From the IMG/VR virus record IMGVR_UViG_3300024999_000132, positions 1 through 55,277 of that record: 55,277 nucleotides of DNA. One strand, written 5' to 3'. The notes under the pieces are model-generated. The model was not told the origin of the DNA, made no database searches, and was given only the letters and a program-made list of their open reading frames with translations. This DNA comes from a virus. Both the position numbers and the translations under genes were made by a program. Of the stretch, positions 43,311 to 52,227 are shown piece after piece (position 1 is the stretch's first letter; the number at the start of each line of letters is the position of its first letter).

Positions 43311-43359
43311 TTGTTTAAATTTAAGAAAGGAAGATTCTCATTAGAAAGGAATGATAAAA

Positions 43360-44277
43360 ATGGATAAAAACTTTATAGAAATTACTAATTTTTGCAGTAG
43401 TAGAATAATTGATATAAGCATAAGAGAATGTGGAATTTATGCATTATATAATATTGAAAATGGAAAGATTTATGTTGGAAGTAGTATAGACATGTACTCT
43501 AGAACAAGAAGGCATCTTTCCGATTTAAAAAATGGAAAACATTATAATAGATATTTAATTAGAGCATATAAAAAATATGGGAAGTCAATAATCCCCGTTG
43601 TTTTAGAAATTGTAAAGAATAGAGAAAATCTAATTGAACGTGAACAATATTGGATTGATCATTTTGAAAGCTATAATAATAAAGTTGGATACAATATCTG
43701 TATTATTGCGGATAGATTAACCGGCATTTTTAGAACAGACGAGGAAAAGAAACATTTAAGTATTATTAATACTGGCAGAAAACACACTGAAGAAACAAAG
43801 TTAAAAATGAGTAAATCTAGAATAGGAATTCAATATTCAGAAGAAACATTAAAAAGGATGAGCGAGTCTCATATTGGCAAAAATTTATCTGAAGAAGCAA
43901 AAGAAAAGTTAAGAAATAATATCAATATAATTCCAATATATCAATATTCGTTAGATGGTATGTTTATACAAGAATGGAAGAGTGCTGCTGAGGTGGTTAG
44001 AGTAAAAGGATTTGACTCGTCTGCTATAACAAAATGTTGCAGAGGAAAATTACATAAACATAAGGGATATATTTGGAAATATGAATATTTTGAAAAACTA
44101 GAAATAAAGTATAAAAAAATTATACAGAAAACCCTAGACAATGAAATAATAAAAATATGGGATTCTATGAGTGATGTTTGTAAAACTTTAGCATATAGTT
44201 CTAGTGCTATATGCCAATGTTGTCTGGGTCATTGGGAAAAATATAAAAATTATAAATGGGAATATATGTTTTGTTAA
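43360..44277 (+). CDS. GIY-YIG homing endonuclease with NUMOD motifs
   Basis: The start ATG 43360 is preferred over 43351 because GAAAGGA ends only one base before the latter. The N-terminal GIY-YIG nuclease has GIYALYNIENGKIYVGSS, then an Arg-x-x-x-His (RTRRHLSDL) and a Glu in EREQYWIDHF. Two NUMOD3 repeats follow (GRKHTEETKLKMSKSRIG, HIGKNLSEEAKEKL) and then two NUMOD1-like segments (QYSLDGMFIQEWKSAAEV and a second near the C-terminus). These bind DNA beside the cleavage site. It is a free-standing homing endonuclease between portal and protease genes. Confidence 0.9.
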   Translation: MDKNFIEITNFCSSRIIDISIRECGIYALYNIENGKIYVGSSIDMYSRTRRHLSDLKNGKHYNRYLIRAYKKYGKSIIPVVLEIVKNRENLIEREQYWIDHFESYNNKVGYNICIIADRLTGIFRTDEEKKHLSIINTGRKHTEETKLKMSKSRIGIQYSEETLKRMSESHIGKNLSEEAKEKLRNNINIIPIYQYSLDGMFIQEWKSAAEVVRVKGFDSSAITKCCRGKLHKHKGYIWKYEYFEKLEIKYKKIIQKTLDNEIIKIWDSMSDVCKTLAYSSSAICQCCLGHWEKYKNYKWEYMFC

Positions 44278-44336
44278 ACAATTGTTTTATTTAATAATAA
44301 ACCTAAATAAAAAGTTGAAAGGAGGTGATATATTTT

Positions 44337-45986
44337 GTGAATAAGCCAATTATAAACTCTGATAATACATACATAGAAATTTGTGAAATGTCCGAAGAAG
44401 ATGTTGCTGGAAGAGTAAAAATAAAAATGTCTAGTCATTTTATCCATCCAGAAGTAGGTCAATGGAATAAAAATGGGATTACATGGTTAGAACAATATAC
44501 TCAAGACAATATTAAATCTGCTATAGGAATGAATTATGTAGTATCTTGGGCAGATGAAGAAAATCAAATTCCTTCAGGACATGGAGAAATGAGTTTTGAT
44601 GAAGATGGAAATGTCAAATTTGAAGGAGTAGTTGTTGGAAGCGTATTAGATGCTTACATTTGTGATGTAGAAATTGATGGTCAAATAAAAAAGGTAATGA
44701 TGACCGAAGGGTATATTAATTCACAGCGATATAGTCTTTTTGTAAAATGGCTAAAGGAAGAAATTGAAAATGGGAAAGTTTATGGTTCAATTGAGATAAA
44801 TGGCAAAGGAAAAGCTAAAAATATTGTGTATCTTGATGGAAATAAGAATATTGATGGAACTTTAAAAATGGGCCGTTGTCCCACAGTTTTTGATTTTTCT
44901 GGATTAGCAATTTTATCTAATCTAGAAAATCAAGCAGATGATGATTCAATTGTTTTTGAGGTTAATTCTAAACAGGATGACCTTGATATAAATAATAATC
45001 TAACATTAGAAACAGGAAAGGAGGACAATATATTGGGAGAAAATAATAATATGAAATTAATTTCTAAAGGAAAAACAATAGAAATTAATAATTTGACTTC
45101 ATGGGAAATAGAAAAATTATTAGAAAAAGCTTTTAGGATTGCAATAGGAGATATTTTTGATTCAGAAGAACATGGTTATTATGTAGATAAATTATATCCT
45201 ATTAATGCAGAGTTTATTATTAGAAAATGGAGTCGTAATGAGGTTTCTACTTTCTATAAATCTTCTTATTCAGTGGATGATAATAATAATGTAACTTTAG
45301 GAGATATATATGAAGTTGAAGAAGCATGGACTCCAGTTAATAATGAAAAACCTATAGAAATGAATAATCAAGCGAAGGAGGAAAATAAAAAAATGGATGA
45401 AAAAATCGTATTAGAACTTAATCAAAAAATCGAAGACAAAATTAATGAAATTAATACTCTTACAAATTCCCTAGAACAAAAAGGAGTAGAAATTAATTCA
45501 TTAACTAAATCTTTAGAGGAAAAACAAGCTGAAATCAATAGTTTAACTGAAAAAGCAACAGAACTTGATAGTAAGGTAATTGAACTAAACACCAGTATTG
45601 TAGAGGTTAATAAATTACTTGAATCTGAAAAAGCAGAAAAAGAATCTCTTACAGTAGAAGTAAATTCTTTTAGAGAAGAAAAAATTAAAGCGGATTCAGA
45701 AGCAAAAATTACGGAAGTCAATGCTTATTTTGAAACAGAAATTACTAAGAATGGTTTTGAAGAAAGCGAAGTAAATTCTCTTAAATCTTTTGTTGAAGCT
45801 ATTGATTTGGAAGGACTAAAAAAAGCAGAAGCAGAATTATGTGCAAAGAAATTCAAAGAAATGATTGCTCAAAAAGATGTAGATTCTGATGTTGAAACAA
45901 ATACTGCAAATAATGTAATGTTTATTTCTATTAAAGAAAAAGAAATGAAGAAAGTCCCTGGTAGTATCCCATCTTTCTTTAACTAA
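44337..45986 (+). CDS. Capsid maturation protease fused to scaffold
   Basis: The start is placed at GTG 44337, about 10 bp after AAAGGAGG (44318-44325). The 549-aa product has an N-terminal protease-like domain (about 1-190; HFIHPEVGQWNKNGITW, a His-containing GHGEMSFDEDG, YGSIEINGKGKAKN), a middle of about 120 residues and a C-terminal coiled coil (about 360-470, Glu/Asn/Leu heptads) typical of capsid scaffolds. Two in-frame internal ribosome binding sites (45017, 45375) could make shorter scaffold forms. The place between portal and capsid genes fits. The catalytic residues are not certain. Confidence 0.7.
   Translation: MNKPIINSDNTYIEICEMSEEDVAGRVKIKMSSHFIHPEVGQWNKNGITWLEQYTQDNIKSAIGMNYVVSWADEENQIPSGHGEMSFDEDGNVKFEGVVVGSVLDAYICDVEIDGQIKKVMMTEGYINSQRYSLFVKWLKEEIENGKVYGSIEINGKGKAKNIVYLDGNKNIDGTLKMGRCPTVFDFSGLAILSNLENQADDDSIVFEVNSKQDDLDINNNLTLETGKEDNILGENNNMKLISKGKTIEINNLTSWEIEKLLEKAFRIAIGDIFDSEEHGYYVDKLYPINAEFIIRKWSRNEVSTFYKSSYSVDDNNNVTLGDIYEVEEAWTPVNNEKPIEMNNQAKEENKKMDEKIVLELNQKIEDKINEINTLTNSLEQKGVEINSLTKSLEEKQAEINSLTEKATELDSKVIELNTSIVEVNKLLESEKAEKESLTVEVNSFREEKIKADSEAKITEVNAYFETEITKNGFEESEVNSLKSFVEAIDLEGLKKAEAELCAKKFKEMIAQKDVDSDVETNTANNVMFISIKEKEMKKVPGSIPSFFN
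45017..45395 (+). promoter_or_regulatory. Internal ribosome binding sites for nested scaffold products
   Basis: AAAGGAGG at 45017-45024 is 8 nt before TTG 45033, and AAGGAGG at 45375-45381 is 11 nt before ATG 45393. Both starts are in frame with the protease-scaffold gene, giving products of 317 and 197 residues that end at 45984. Two near-perfect Shine-Dalgarno sequences with proper spacing inside one gene are unlikely by chance. Confidence 0.55.
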
Positions 45987-46092
45987 GTTTTAGAAAGTAA
46001 AGATAAATATATAATTAATGTTAGTAATAAGTAATGGTTAAATAGTAATGGTTAATTAATAACAAAAATAAAAAGAAATGAGGTAATTAATA

Positions 46093-46614
46093 ATGAGTTT
46101 ATTTAAGTTTCATGATTCAAATTTTCTTAATGTATCCAATAAACCTAATGTAAAGGCAATTGCAGATACATATAATGGTTATCAGTTCAATATTACATCT
46201 GATGTTCAGGTATTAGTTCCAGATTTAGCTACAGCAAAATTGGGTGATATTTATGTTATGTGTAATATTATTGATAAGCCTGAAATCATCAATACAGATT
46301 CTTATAAAGTTGTTGCTGATGAGTATATTCGTGCATTCAGACTTAAAGACATGGTAGGACTTCAACTTGATATGTCTGCTGATTTGCTTACTGATGCTTT
46401 TGCAGATGTTGCTGTTGGTAACTTTGTCATTGGACGTTCTGTAGCAGATGCTACAAATGTAATGAAATGGACTAAAACTGCTGATGTTTCTGCATATGAA
46501 ATTTATCTTAAAGTAATCAAGAAAACTACTTTTGGTGCGTTTACTATTGATGCAGGTGGTGGAACTGTTGCTGGTGGTTATGTTGTAGAAGTAATGGCAA
46601 ACGATAATCTGTAA
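46093..46614 (+). CDS. Head structural protein, probable decoration protein
   Basis: A 173-aa protein between scaffold and major capsid protein. It has a beta-rich, Ala/Val/Asp-rich composition, no signal peptide and a C-terminal Gly-rich segment (TIDAGGGTVAGGYVVEVM). This place in head operons is usually taken by capsid decoration or stabilising proteins. Codon use is relaxed and T-rich like the capsid gene, as for a strongly expressed protein. Start ATG 46093 with GAGGTAA upstream. Confidence 0.55.
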   Translation: MSLFKFHDSNFLNVSNKPNVKAIADTYNGYQFNITSDVQVLVPDLATAKLGDIYVMCNIIDKPEIINTDSYKVVADEYIRAFRLKDMVGLQLDMSADLLTDAFADVAVGNFVIGRSVADATNVMKWTKTADVSAYEIYLKVIKKTTFGAFTIDAGGGTVAGGYVVEVMANDNL

Positions 46615-46730
46615 GTTATGAGATTGTAGGTTATTGTATGTGTTGTTTGTAAGTAATATATAATATTTTTGGATTAATGTCAAATAGTAAGTTAATAAAT
46701 AAATAATAAGAAAGAAAAGAGGTATTAATA

Positions 46731-48230
46731 ATGAGTTTTGGAATAGATTTTACAAAATTACAAGAGAATGCAGAACAAGTTGAGATTAATAAAATTGTAA
46801 AGAATAAGTTGTCAACTATTAATCCTGCTCGTCCGAATGAAGATGTGGAGATTTTTACTAATATTGTTTATGGTAAAGATGTATCTAAATATGGTAAAAA
46901 AGTTGATACAGTAATGGATAAGATTAAATTATTGGCTACTGCTGCCAATGATGGTGATTATAGAGCTAAAGCTGAATTGAATGCTATTCGGACAGTTACT
47001 ATTCAACAACCTTTGGAAAAGAGATTGGCAATTAATAATGCTATGGGCCAAGTTACAAAAGTTGGTTATAACGAGGAAATGAGATATGAAGTATACCAAT
47101 TACAGGGAGATAAGTCAAGAGTTCAAGCTTCGTCTGGTTCTTTTGTATTTCCTACTGTAAAGAAAAGAACTGGTATTATGGAAACTAAAACTTCTACAGG
47201 TGGAGTTATTTTTGACGCAAGAGAATTATTGTCGGGGGCGACAGATGGTTTTGCACGAGCCAACGAACAAGTAATGACTGATATGACTAACCAAATGGTT
47301 CTTTCTCACATTAATGCTTTGAGAAGTGCCATTACTGCCGCTACTACATTAAAGAACTATGCTGAAGGGATTACGAAGACAAATGTCGAAAATACGAGAA
47401 AATTAGCAAGACGTTTCGGCTCATCTGTAACAATTATGGGAGATTACAGTGCAGTAAATAAACTTGGTGATCTTGCTAATTTCAGTGTTGTTGCGGCAGG
47501 AACGGAATTTAGATTCCCTGAGTCCGTGATGGAAGAAGTAATGAAAACTGGTCTTATTAAAGTTTATAAAGGGAGTATTGTAGTAGAATTGCCAAATTCT
47601 TACAATATGATTGATCTTAATACTGCTGGTGATTTTTATGCTCCACAACTTCCTACAACTGATTTGTGGTTTTTACCACAAGGAGCATCCAATGCCTTGC
47701 AAATTGGCCTTCGCGGAGGTATGACCACAATGACAACGACTGATATTAATTTAAGGGTAACTTTAGCCCCGTATGTACAGAAATGTGCATAGGACATTTC
47801 CTTAATTGCAGGTAATTCCTAAAGCTCTCATGCCACAACATAAGGATGAAATACGCCTAAGTGTGACGGAACGAAAGTAGAAAAAAGTTGAGAGATGGTA
47901 TAAGGTTAAATCCTAAGTGCTGTTACAATGGATGTTCATTGCAGGTAAGACTCGAATAGAGTAAACTTCAACGACTATGGCTGAAATGCCAGTACACTCA
48001 AGCGAGTGGAAAATGGAAGCCCTTAACAGGTAATGCTGAAGGTGAAGAAATAGTCTATTCTCATATGAAAATATGAGCAGTTATAAACGGTATAGAAGTT
48101 GCGATTCTATATGAATATAAATTTATAAAAAGCCGAAGTTACAAGATATGACTGGGAATTCGGAAATTACGTGGCTGTGGAGAATTTACCAGCAATCGGG
48201 ATGATATATGATGCTGCATTAGCCGAGTAA
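46731..48230 (+). CDS. Major capsid protein, split by a group I intron
   Basis: Exon 1 is 46731-47790 and exon 2 is 48133-48230. Joined they give 1158 nt, an open frame of 385 codons plus stop. Without splicing the product would stop one codon into the intron (353 aa). The splice joins ...LAPYVQKCA and EVTRYDWEFGNYVAVEN with one Ser codon across the junction; the exon 2 frame is open to TAA 48228. It follows scaffold and decoration genes, as in HK97-fold phages. The N-terminal arm is charged and the centre Ala/Val-rich. The exact junction bases follow the group I rule (exon ends in U, intron in G) but may be off by a few nucleotides. Confidence 0.8.
47791..48132 (+). mobile_element. Group I intron in the major capsid gene
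   Basis: About 342 nt with group I core elements in order: exon AAATGT pairing with ACATTT in the intron start (P1, 47781-47799), a P-like ATTGCAGGTAATTCC near 47804, an R-like TTCAACGACTA at 47967-47977 and an S-like AAGAAATAGTC near 48045-48055. P7 forms from GACTA and TAGTC. It holds no ORF. The intron ends AAAAAG (omega-G). A homing endonuclease gene at 48374, just behind exon 2, could mobilise it in trans. Confidence 0.8.
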
Positions 48231-48299
48231 TATATATTTTAAGTAAATTTTATAAGAGATAGGTATTAATTAAGATTGCAAGCTTAATTGATTACTGAT

Positions 48300-48335
48300 A
48301 AGAGTGGTTTTCCTAGACCACTCTTCTTTTATTTT
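48300..48335 (+). terminator. Intrinsic terminator after the capsid gene
   Basis: AAGAGTGGT (48300-48308) pairs with ACCACTCTT (48317-48325) around an 8-nt loop and is followed by CTTTTATTTT. Confidence 0.85.
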
Positions 48336-48373
48336 ATAAAAAATTAGGGAGTGATTCTAAGGAGGAATTAAAA

Positions 48374-49726
48374 TTGGCAACAAAACTTACATATCAAATC
48401 ATTAAAAACTATATAAATAGCGAAGAAACAGGAAATGGTTGTAGTCTAAAAACTACAGAAGAAGAATTTAATCAAGCGAAGATAGATCAAAACAAAAATA
48501 GTTCACATGTAGTAATATTTATGAAATGTAAATGTGGAAATAATATTGAGAAATCTTATGATAATTTTAAATACTCTAAGAAGCAATGTAATAAATGCTC
48601 TGGATTAGAAAGAAGGACTAATGAAGAAGTTAAATATTTCATAGAAATAGAATCTCAATCAAATTGCAAGTTATTATCAGAATATACTATTGCAACTGAT
48701 TTATTAGATTTAGAATGTGGTTGTGGAAGGCCATTTAAGAAAAGTTGGAATAAGTTTTATAGTTGTAATCAAAGAACATGTAATGAGTGTAGCAATAAAT
48801 TATCAGGAGAAAAACATAAAATCCCTTATAAAGATATAAAGCATTATATAGAGATCGAAAGTAATAGTGGTTGTGAGTTAATAACAACTGAAGATGAATA
48901 TATAAACACACATTTAAATATTAATATCAAATGTAAATGTGGAAATCCTTTTACCACAGCATTTCATCAGTTTAAAGGCGAATTATATAAAAAACAACAT
49001 TGTGATGAATGTGGAAACAAGGCAATAGGGTTAAAATTAAGTAAGCCATACATAGAAGTTAAAAATACTATAGATAACACTGGTTGTGAATTATTAACTA
49101 CTATTGAAAACTATGAAAATTCTACTTCTCTCTTGGAAATAAAATGCAATTGTGGAAAACCATTTAAGACAACTTACAGCATATTTAATAGAGGAGAAAA
49201 AGGGAAAAATAAATGTGATGACTGTGCAAAAGAAATAAGTAATACAAAAAGGATGAATACTCTTTATAAAAATGGTACTGCTCCTTGTAGTAGTCAACAA
49301 AGATATGTTCATAGTATTCTTGGAGGAGATTTGAATTATCCAGTAAAAACAGCTTCTCTAGATATAGCTTTCCTAGATGAAAAAATATATTTAGAGTGTG
49401 ATTTTAGTGGTCATTGGATGGCGGTAACATTAAAGAATATGACACAGGAGCAATTTGATCGAAGAGAATTAAGAAGATGGTATGCTCTTAATAAATCTAA
49501 TTGGAAAGAAATCCGTATAATCTCAACCAAAGACCTAATCCCATCAGACCAAAAACTTCTAGAAATCCTATCTTATGCACGTACATACCTAAATCAAAAT
49601 CATCATTATATTAAATTCGACATTGACAATTCAAAAATAATTAATTCTCAAGGTGAATTTGATTATGATTATGGTGAATTAAGAAAAATCAAACCAACAG
49701 ACATCCAAATTCAAGAAGCAATCTAA
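48374..49726 (+). CDS. Homing endonuclease with four zinc-finger repeats and EDxHD-type nuclease
   Basis: A 450-aa protein. Four repeats of about 70 residues each carry a CKCGN-type CxC and a distal CxxC (for example KCKCGNNIEK ... CNKCS, KCNCGKPFKT ... CDDCA), forming a row of zinc ribbons that would read DNA. The C-terminal 150 residues (PCSSQQRYVHSILGG, LDIAFLDEKIYLECDFSGHW, RRWYALNKSNWKEIRI) are the same nuclease module as in the protein at 37389. The TTG start has AAGGAGGAA upstream. It directly follows the intron-split capsid gene. Confidence 0.8.
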   Translation: MATKLTYQIIKNYINSEETGNGCSLKTTEEEFNQAKIDQNKNSSHVVIFMKCKCGNNIEKSYDNFKYSKKQCNKCSGLERRTNEEVKYFIEIESQSNCKLLSEYTIATDLLDLECGCGRPFKKSWNKFYSCNQRTCNECSNKLSGEKHKIPYKDIKHYIEIESNSGCELITTEDEYINTHLNINIKCKCGNPFTTAFHQFKGELYKKQHCDECGNKAIGLKLSKPYIEVKNTIDNTGCELLTTIENYENSTSLLEIKCNCGKPFKTTYSIFNRGEKGKNKCDDCAKEISNTKRMNTLYKNGTAPCSSQQRYVHSILGGDLNYPVKTASLDIAFLDEKIYLECDFSGHWMAVTLKNMTQEQFDRRELRRWYALNKSNWKEIRIISTKDLIPSDQKLLEILSYARTYLNQNHHYIKFDIDNSKIINSQGEFDYDYGELRKIKPTDIQIQEAI

Positions 49727-49786
49727 AAACTAAATAATCTAAACAAAAATAATAAAGGGTTAAAATAATGGAGGGAGTAAACTAAA

Positions 49787-50275
49787 ATGGCAATTGATAT
49801 GAATAGTAGGTCAAAGGTACAAAACTTATGTGATTGGAATGTTTCATGGGAGAGGTTTTCCATGGACGGAGATGAATTCATAAAAGCAAATCAGACAGTA
49901 TATATTCCAAATATGGAGATTGAAACACAGGTGCAAAACAACAATCTCTTCTTTTCCGGAAATGACAATATTGGATCGCACGCGAGAGTTTATATTCACA
50001 ATCCAGAAATGAGAGAACACCTTGGTTTCGATAACAAAGAAGAAAAAAGAACTCAACTAATTCTAAGTGATGAAAAATGTAAAGAAATATTTGATTATAA
50101 AACATTTAGCACTTTCAAAAAACATGTAAATGAAAATATTATTACAAATCAAGAAAAATCAAAAATAGTTAATTATGCTAAGAAAATGAAGATAAATGAT
50201 TATGACAAGATTCAGTATTTAACCGAGTACACAGGTCTTTCATTCAAAACTGACAAAACAGATGATAAAGAATAA
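49787..50275 (+). CDS. Head-associated hypothetical protein, 162 aa
   Basis: A 162-aa protein in the head module. The first 90 residues are beta-rich and hydrophilic (NWDVS-like SWERFSMDGDEF, TVYIPNMEIETQVQNNN, ARVYIHNPEMREHLGF); the C-terminal 60 form helices. This gene regularly follows the capsid gene in related phage layouts, suggesting a capsid vertex or connector protein, but I recognise no family. Start ATG 49787 with GGAGGGAG. Confidence 0.5.
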   Translation: MAIDMNSRSKVQNLCDWNVSWERFSMDGDEFIKANQTVYIPNMEIETQVQNNNLFFSGNDNIGSHARVYIHNPEMREHLGFDNKEEKRTQLILSDEKCKEIFDYKTFSTFKKHVNENIITNQEKSKIVNYAKKMKINDYDKIQYLTEYTGLSFKTDKTDDKE

Positions 50276-50304
50276 ATATAATAAATCATTGGAGGTGATA
50301 TAGT

Positions 50305-50988
50305 TTGGGAACTTTACTCCAAAAAATATATGATAAATTTTTCATAAAGGTATCTGATGTGGATTTCACTTACAAACAAGATTTAGTTTTTGAGTTTTTT
50401 GAAACTGCCATAGGGTACAGTTACAAAACTACACCACATGATTTAAGCTATACTTTGTATTCTGATAATGCAGTTTTGATAGTTTATGATGTAATAGAAA
50501 ATAGTGGTGATATAACTATTCAAATCAACTCTGATACATATACAATTGCTTTATTAAATACTGATACAAAATTGCAAATAGCAACAAAAATAAAGTCTGC
50601 TATTGAATTAAATTATACAGTAGTATTAGATGATATTGAAAATCCAATGTTAACAATCACTAAATCACTTACAGATAATATCACATTAACATTTACTGAT
50701 ACAGATAATACTAATTTAAATCTAATCATAAGTAAAACATATGATGGAATAATGCTTAATGACTTAGATATAGATGAGATTGAATTAATTTCATTAAATA
50801 TGAAAAAAGCATATTTAGATTATTTATTAAAACCATTATCTCGATTAAAAAAGCAAATTGGAACTAAAGATTTTAATCGTTTAGAAAGTAAAGTAGAAGA
50901 ATTAAAAGTTTATTCATTAATGTTAAGTAATTTAAAGGAAGAGATTAAAGATTTTAGACAAGAATTTAATTCTTATTCAAATTCTTAA
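50305..50988 (+). CDS. Head-tail connector-like protein with inserted beta domain, 227 aa
   Basis: The outer parts (about 1-50 and 150-227) are helical, with DFTYKQDLVFEFFETAIGYSY at the N-terminus and a Lys/Leu-rich coiled coil at the C-terminus, in the place of a head-completion adaptor. Between them a segment of about 90 residues (SGDITIQINSDTYTIALLN to ITLTFTDTDN) has the alternating pattern of a small beta-sandwich like those in tail and flagellar surface proteins. A related segment occurs in the protein at 51303. TTG start with GGAGGTGATA. Function inferred from place. Confidence 0.5.
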   Translation: MGTLLQKIYDKFFIKVSDVDFTYKQDLVFEFFETAIGYSYKTTPHDLSYTLYSDNAVLIVYDVIENSGDITIQINSDTYTIALLNTDTKLQIATKIKSAIELNYTVVLDDIENPMLTITKSLTDNITLTFTDTDNTNLNLIISKTYDGIMLNDLDIDEIELISLNMKKAYLDYLLKPLSRLKKQIGTKDFNRLESKVEELKVYSLMLSNLKEEIKDFRQEFNSYSNS

Positions 50989-51003
50989 TTAAGTTGGTGG
51001 AAA

Positions 51004-51240
51004 ATGAATAATAATATCAATAATATCAATAATAAGAAAATTCTTATTAAAACTCCAAATTGCGAAATGAGCTTAGAAGACTTATGTAAGAAAGAATATT
51101 TAAAAATAAACAATCTTATGCATATGATTGAGAAACAATTTGATATTTCTTTGCATGATTATCCTGAACTTAGAGGAGAAATCTTAAATATAAGCAATTT
51201 TATTAAGAGGATACCTTATTTACAGAGGGAGATTATGTAA
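51004..51240 (+). CDS. Hypothetical protein, 78 aa
   Basis: A 78-aa helical protein, 15 bp after the connector-like gene. It has an Asn-rich N-terminus, then KTPNCEMSLEDLCKKEYL and a Met/His-rich helix. ATG 51004 has GGTGGAAA upstream. Not recognised; probably a small neck or head-completion protein by position. Confidence 0.45.
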   Translation: MNNNINNINNKKILIKTPNCEMSLEDLCKKEYLKINNLMHMIEKQFDISLHDYPELRGEILNISNFIKRIPYLQREIM

Positions 51241-51302
51241 TTAAATAATATAAGTCATAATGATAAAAATCATAACAAATCAAGAAAAAGGAGGAAAGAA
51301 AA

Positions 51303-52109
51303 ATGGGATATAGTGATTCTGAATTTAGTAGAATATCTCAAAGTGAAGAAGCAACTATAGATGGCGTAACTGCTGGAACAGTATCAGCTTCAAAAGCAAT
51401 TGTTGCAGGGGCAAATAAAAATGTTGATGTGTTGGCAATTGCAGATTTAAAATTGGGAGCAGGAGCAGGAACTTCTGTAACTGCAACTGCTACACAAATT
51501 AATTCTTTGATTAATTTTCCTGGAACTATGTCAACAGCAGTAATTGATTTTAATGCGACTGGTGAACCTGCAATGAAAGTTACTATTAATGATGTTGATT
51601 ATCAAGAAGCAGATGTAGCTGTAGTAACAACTGGTGTCTGGACTAATGGTGCAAGTGCCGCAAACTCTGCTACAAGTTTGGTTGCTGCAATTAATGGTGA
51701 CACAAGAGCAACAGTTCCTTTTACAGCATTTTTATCTGCTGATGGTGCAAGTGTCGTACTAGCATGGGATGCAATTGGGACTGTTGGGAATGTTACTATT
51801 TCTACAACAAGTGCAGCGAATTGTACTGTGGAAAATTCAGTTGGGGGAACTGCCTCTGGTATAAAACAAATGGTTGTTGTAGATCGCATTGTTACTGCAC
51901 AAGATGTATTAGCACTTGAAACTAATATACCTTTGCCATTTGTGCCAACTAAAATATTAGTTAATTATTTTGATGCAGATGGAATTTTGCTTGGTACGAT
52001 TACAGATAAGGCATCCATCCAAGCAAATCCAAATCGTGTTCGTGTACTACAAGCTGGTGCAACTCATTTGGCTGCTACTAATGTAATTCAGGTAATGGCT
52101 GTAGAATAG
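51303..52109 (+). CDS. Head fibre/decoration-like protein, 268 aa
   Basis: A 268-aa Ala/Thr/Val-rich beta protein. The N-terminal 60 residues (GTVSASKAIVAGANKNVD, SVTATATQINSL) are a pattern I associate with phage head-fibre or structural proteins. Residues about 75-190 form a beta-sandwich with ITINDVDY-like strands, similar to the insert in the 50305 protein. The C-terminus ends in an Ala/Val-rich strand. It is probably displayed on the capsid. Start ATG 51303 with AAAAGGAGGAAAG. Confidence 0.6.
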   Translation: MGYSDSEFSRISQSEEATIDGVTAGTVSASKAIVAGANKNVDVLAIADLKLGAGAGTSVTATATQINSLINFPGTMSTAVIDFNATGEPAMKVTINDVDYQEADVAVVTTGVWTNGASAANSATSLVAAINGDTRATVPFTAFLSADGASVVLAWDAIGTVGNVTISTTSAANCTVENSVGGTASGIKQMVVVDRIVTAQDVLALETNIPLPFVPTKILVNYFDADGILLGTITDKASIQANPNRVRVLQAGATHLAATNVIQVMAVE

Positions 52110-52156
52110 TAGAATAATGGTTAATTATTAGGGTTCGAAACTTAATAATTGTAATT

Positions 52157-52186
52157 AAAAGACATGTGCCTATACACATGTCTTTT
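52157..52186 (+). terminator. Intrinsic terminator
   Basis: AAAAGACATGTG (52157-52168) pairs over 12 bp with CACATGTCTTTT (52175-52186) around a 6-nt loop; the T-run is part of the 3' arm. It is symmetric and may work in both directions. Confidence 0.85.
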
Positions 52187-52227
52187 CCCATTGGATAGTC
52201 TCTAATATAGGAAGGAGATTGATTAAA

